Assembly (NCBI GenBank): GCA_003133815.1
Contig: PKZR01000254.1
Coordinates: 6,954 to 21,082 of the forward strand
Source of the DNA: Limisphaerales bacterium
GTDB lineage: Bacteria; Verrucomicrobiota; Verrucomicrobiia; Limisphaerales; UBA11358
Length of the DNA: 14,129 nt
Reading direction: 5' to 3'
The position numbers and the translations under genes are program-made. Below the pieces are notes generated by a model. The model was not told the DNA's origin, searched no databases, and saw nothing but the letters and a program-made list of their open reading frames with translations. Of this stretch, positions 13,601-14,129 are shown one piece after another. Every line of letters begins with the position of its first letter. The stretch's first letter is position 1.

Positions 13601-14129
13601 GTGGAACGAAAGAAGTGTTCGCCCTTCTCGGCCTCGAATTTCATGCCGAGCGCTTCTTCCAACGCGCCACGGACGTCGGCCAGCGCCGGAAGATTGCCCG
13701 CGCCCTCGACGCGCGCCCGGGCGTCGCGCGCATACGAGGCGAGGAAAAACGCCACGTCTTTGGGATTGTTTAATGGCGCGGCATGGAGCATCACGCGCCT
13801 GAGGTATTCAAAAAAGCGTTCGCCCAAATCACCGGCGGCTTTGCGCGGTTGCGCGGCGACGACCCAAAATGATTTTTCGTCCGGCGCGAGTTGAAAGGAT
13901 TCAAGCCGGATGGGTTTGCCGTTCTCGCCGCGTTTCAGCAGTAGAAAGCTGCGGTAATTTGTCAGCAGGACGAGTCCGTAGTGCGCGAGATATTCTTTGA
14001 CCTGTGGCGTTTCGGCGATGTCGTCAATTTCATCGCAGGCGGATTTCACTTCGATGACGCCGCGAGCGGGTTTCTGGTCAATGAAGGATTCCTCCTCGTT
14101 CCGGTTCTTCAACTGGTCGGGCGTGAACA
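10627..14129 (-). CDS. Single-chain nuclease/N6-adenine methylase, type ISP-like specificity region; 5' end outside window
   Basis: This is a restriction-modification-type protein whose frame is open through the right edge; the true start is not visible. Numbering from a TTG at 14112: Asp12 and IEVK (20-23) form a plausible PD-(D/E)xK nuclease end. A helical region leads to the methylase domain, with motif I VLDPCCGTGAYL (357-368) and catalytic NPPY (488-491), the hallmark of adenine-N6 methylases. The C-terminal half matches the type ISP specificity region as I know it: FPGVKTSRDNFLVD (728-741), SHEEMNRIAPG (760-770), YRPFDVRWLYWEPETKLLD (802-820), VWDYTIGGYQVIKKWLSYR (1095-1113) and THMARRIAALILL (1131-1143). 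No helicase lies between nuclease and methylase in the visible part, so it resembles a type IIG-like enzyme more than a full type ISP one. Three palindromic elements are translated in frame, at residues about 192-238, 622-663 and 1042-1073. Host modification or anti-phage restriction is inferred. Confidence 0.88.
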   Translation of the reverse strand, partial: FTPDQLKNRNEEESFIDQKPARGVIEVKSACDEIDDIAETPQVKEYLAHYGLVLLTNYRSFLLLKRGENGKPIRLESFQLAPDEKSFWVVAAQPRKAAGDLGERFFEYLRRVMLHAAPLNNPKDVAFFLASYARDARARVEGAGNLPALADVRGALEEALGMKFEAEKGEHFFRSTLVQTLFYGVFSAWVLWHKQQGSTRVSRVESGVPPDSRPTDISAAGKSASRSFRRDAENHPPEAGAPQFDWRSAAWTLHVPMIKALFYQVADPEKLGKLDLVEVLDWTAAALNRVDRAAFFEKFLESHAVQYFYEPFLEAFDPELRKQLGVWYTPPEIVQYQVARVDAALREELDIPDGLADPRVFVLDPCCGTGAYLVEVLRVIAQTLKNEKGEGALAELTIKQAAQERIFGFELLPAPFVVAHLQMGLLLQNLAVPLDDAKNERAAIYLTNALTGWEPPSEEAKKQLTFAIPEFKQEKEAADGIKQEKKIIVILGNPPYNGYAGLAVEEERDLSNAYRTTKRAAAPQGQGLNDLYIRFFRMAERRIVEKSGEGIISFISNYSWLDGLSFTGMREKYLEVFDSITVDCLNGDKFKTGKLTPEGNPDPSVFSTESNREGIQVGTAIATLVKRGAHASGVPFSASRRKPRETISMKDDGSGATPEPARETRALPTEIQFRHLWGKDKRGELLATLNEPTKKIYSRLKPPLEVGLPFLPMQTETGYFKWPLLTELFPVSFPGVKTSRDNFLVDVEKNALVKRLEKYFDPEVSHEEMNRIAPGMMENTPRFKAKLVRDELRKRGFLKKNVMRYCYRPFDVRWLYWEPETKLLDEKRTEYFLQVFDGNVYLVTQQKPRREWSQPQALSSIGCLDLMDRGASCFPLLLRENFDLSVSALRETPDLFSPRSDGGGGKSKTAIKPNLSDKAAAYSAGLRVKPDTLFYHTLAVLHAPEYRAENSGALRQDWPRVPLPKSREALLASAELGKQVAALFDTETLLTGVANGNVRAELKTIAVLSSTKNLSLTAGWGHAGQGGVTMPGKGKLATRAFTADEAAGRAGSPLPAADCNESVRVGEERRARSDAPYLGSATHDIFLNEAACWQNVPEKVWDYTIGGYQVIKKWLSYREFELLGRALTPDEAREVTHMARRIAALILLQPELDKNYEAVKAATANL
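10895..10987. repeat. Palindromic element C, in-frame insertion in the methylase gene
   Basis: This 93-base element (exactly 31 codons) is bounded by 10-bp inverted repeats, AGGTAGGGCG (10895-10904) and CGCCCTACCT (10978-10987). Inside is a perfect 9-bp stem, GGCGGGCAG/CTGCCCGCC (10960-10968 with 10973-10981), and a bulged stem near 10901-10922. It reads through as an Arg/Ala/Gly-rich peptide (about residues 1042-1073) between AFTADEA and the conserved tail of the specificity region. Its sequence differs from elements A and B, so it is a separate family. Confidence 0.75.
12124..12248. repeat. Palindromic element A, in-frame insertion in the methylase gene
   Basis: This 125-base element has 13-bp perfect terminal inverted repeats: GGGGAGCGCACGC (12124-12136) and GCGTGCGCTCCCC (12236-12248). 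It packs four hairpins with three-base loops. The stems are GCACGCG/CGCGTGC (12131-12147), GGTTCGGGCG/CGCCCGAACC (12149-12171), GTTTTCGGCG/CGCCGAAAAC (12201-12223) and GCACGCC/GGCGTGC (12225-12241). It is read without a stop as residues about 622-663, between GTAIATLVK and IQFRHLWGKDKR of the methylase. It is inverted relative to element B. Confidence 0.85.
13401..13540. repeat. Palindromic element B, in-frame insertion in the methylase gene
   Basis: This 140-base element has 13-bp perfect terminal inverted repeats: GGGGAGCACCCGC (13401-13413) and GCGGGTGCTCCCC (13528-13540). The four hairpins are CACCCGCC/GGCGGGTG (13407-13425... pairing ends at 13425), GTTTTCGGCG/CGCCGAAAAC (13426-13448), GAATCCGGCG/CGCCGGATTC (13493-13515) and ACCCGCG/CGCGGGT (13517-13533). 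It is translated as residues about 192-238, between the nuclease-linker helix (VLWHKQQ) and FDWRSAAW. It is the same family as element A in the opposite orientation. Confidence 0.85.

Overview
The window looks like a chromosomal segment of a mid-to-high-GC member of the Verrucomicrobiota, perhaps Pedosphaera/Limisphaerales-like. This is an inference. It rests on the Chlamydia/Bacteroidota/Verrucomicrobia style of the topoisomerase pair, an OpgG/OpgH operon outside Proteobacteria, and families of hairpin-rich dispersed repeats. No phage, plasmid, transposase, tRNA or rRNA gene was seen.

Left part (1-4625): two type IIA topoisomerase genes lie head to tail on the minus strand. parE (3341-1494) is followed after 18 bases by a parC/gyrA-type subunit cut by the window's left edge. 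Divergent from them, across a 258-base intergenic region with a degenerate palindrome, is holB (3600-4625, plus), the delta-prime subunit of the clamp loader. This is replication housekeeping.

Middle (4736-9052, plus): a compact three-gene operon for osmoregulated periplasmic glucan. It holds opgG (secreted beta-glucan enzyme), an unrecognised 195-residue tail-anchored membrane protein that overlaps opgG by 16 bases, and opgH (beta-1,2-glucosyltransferase) 4 bases later. This OpgH lacks the long N-terminal cytoplasmic region of the E. coli enzyme, and the unknown protein is mostly cytoplasmic, so it may supply a similar function in trans.

Between opgH and the next gene is a 504-base degenerate tandem array, 24 registers of 21 bp (9046-9549). 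It starts inside the last codons of opgH and has a 147-bp higher-order period in its centre.

Right part (9648-14129, minus): a co-directional accessory cluster. First is a large single-chain restriction-modification-type protein cut by the right edge, with an ExK nuclease-like motif, an N6-adenine methylase and a type ISP-like specificity region. A 37-codon ORF follows, coupled by a GTGA overlap, then a stand-alone protein of four helicase-associated (HA) repeats.

The most striking observation is that three palindromic elements sit in frame inside the methylase gene. Two belong to one family, lie in opposite orientation, and show concerted compensatory changes in four stem arms. The third belongs to another family. 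They recall Rickettsia palindromic elements, which insert into genes and are translated.
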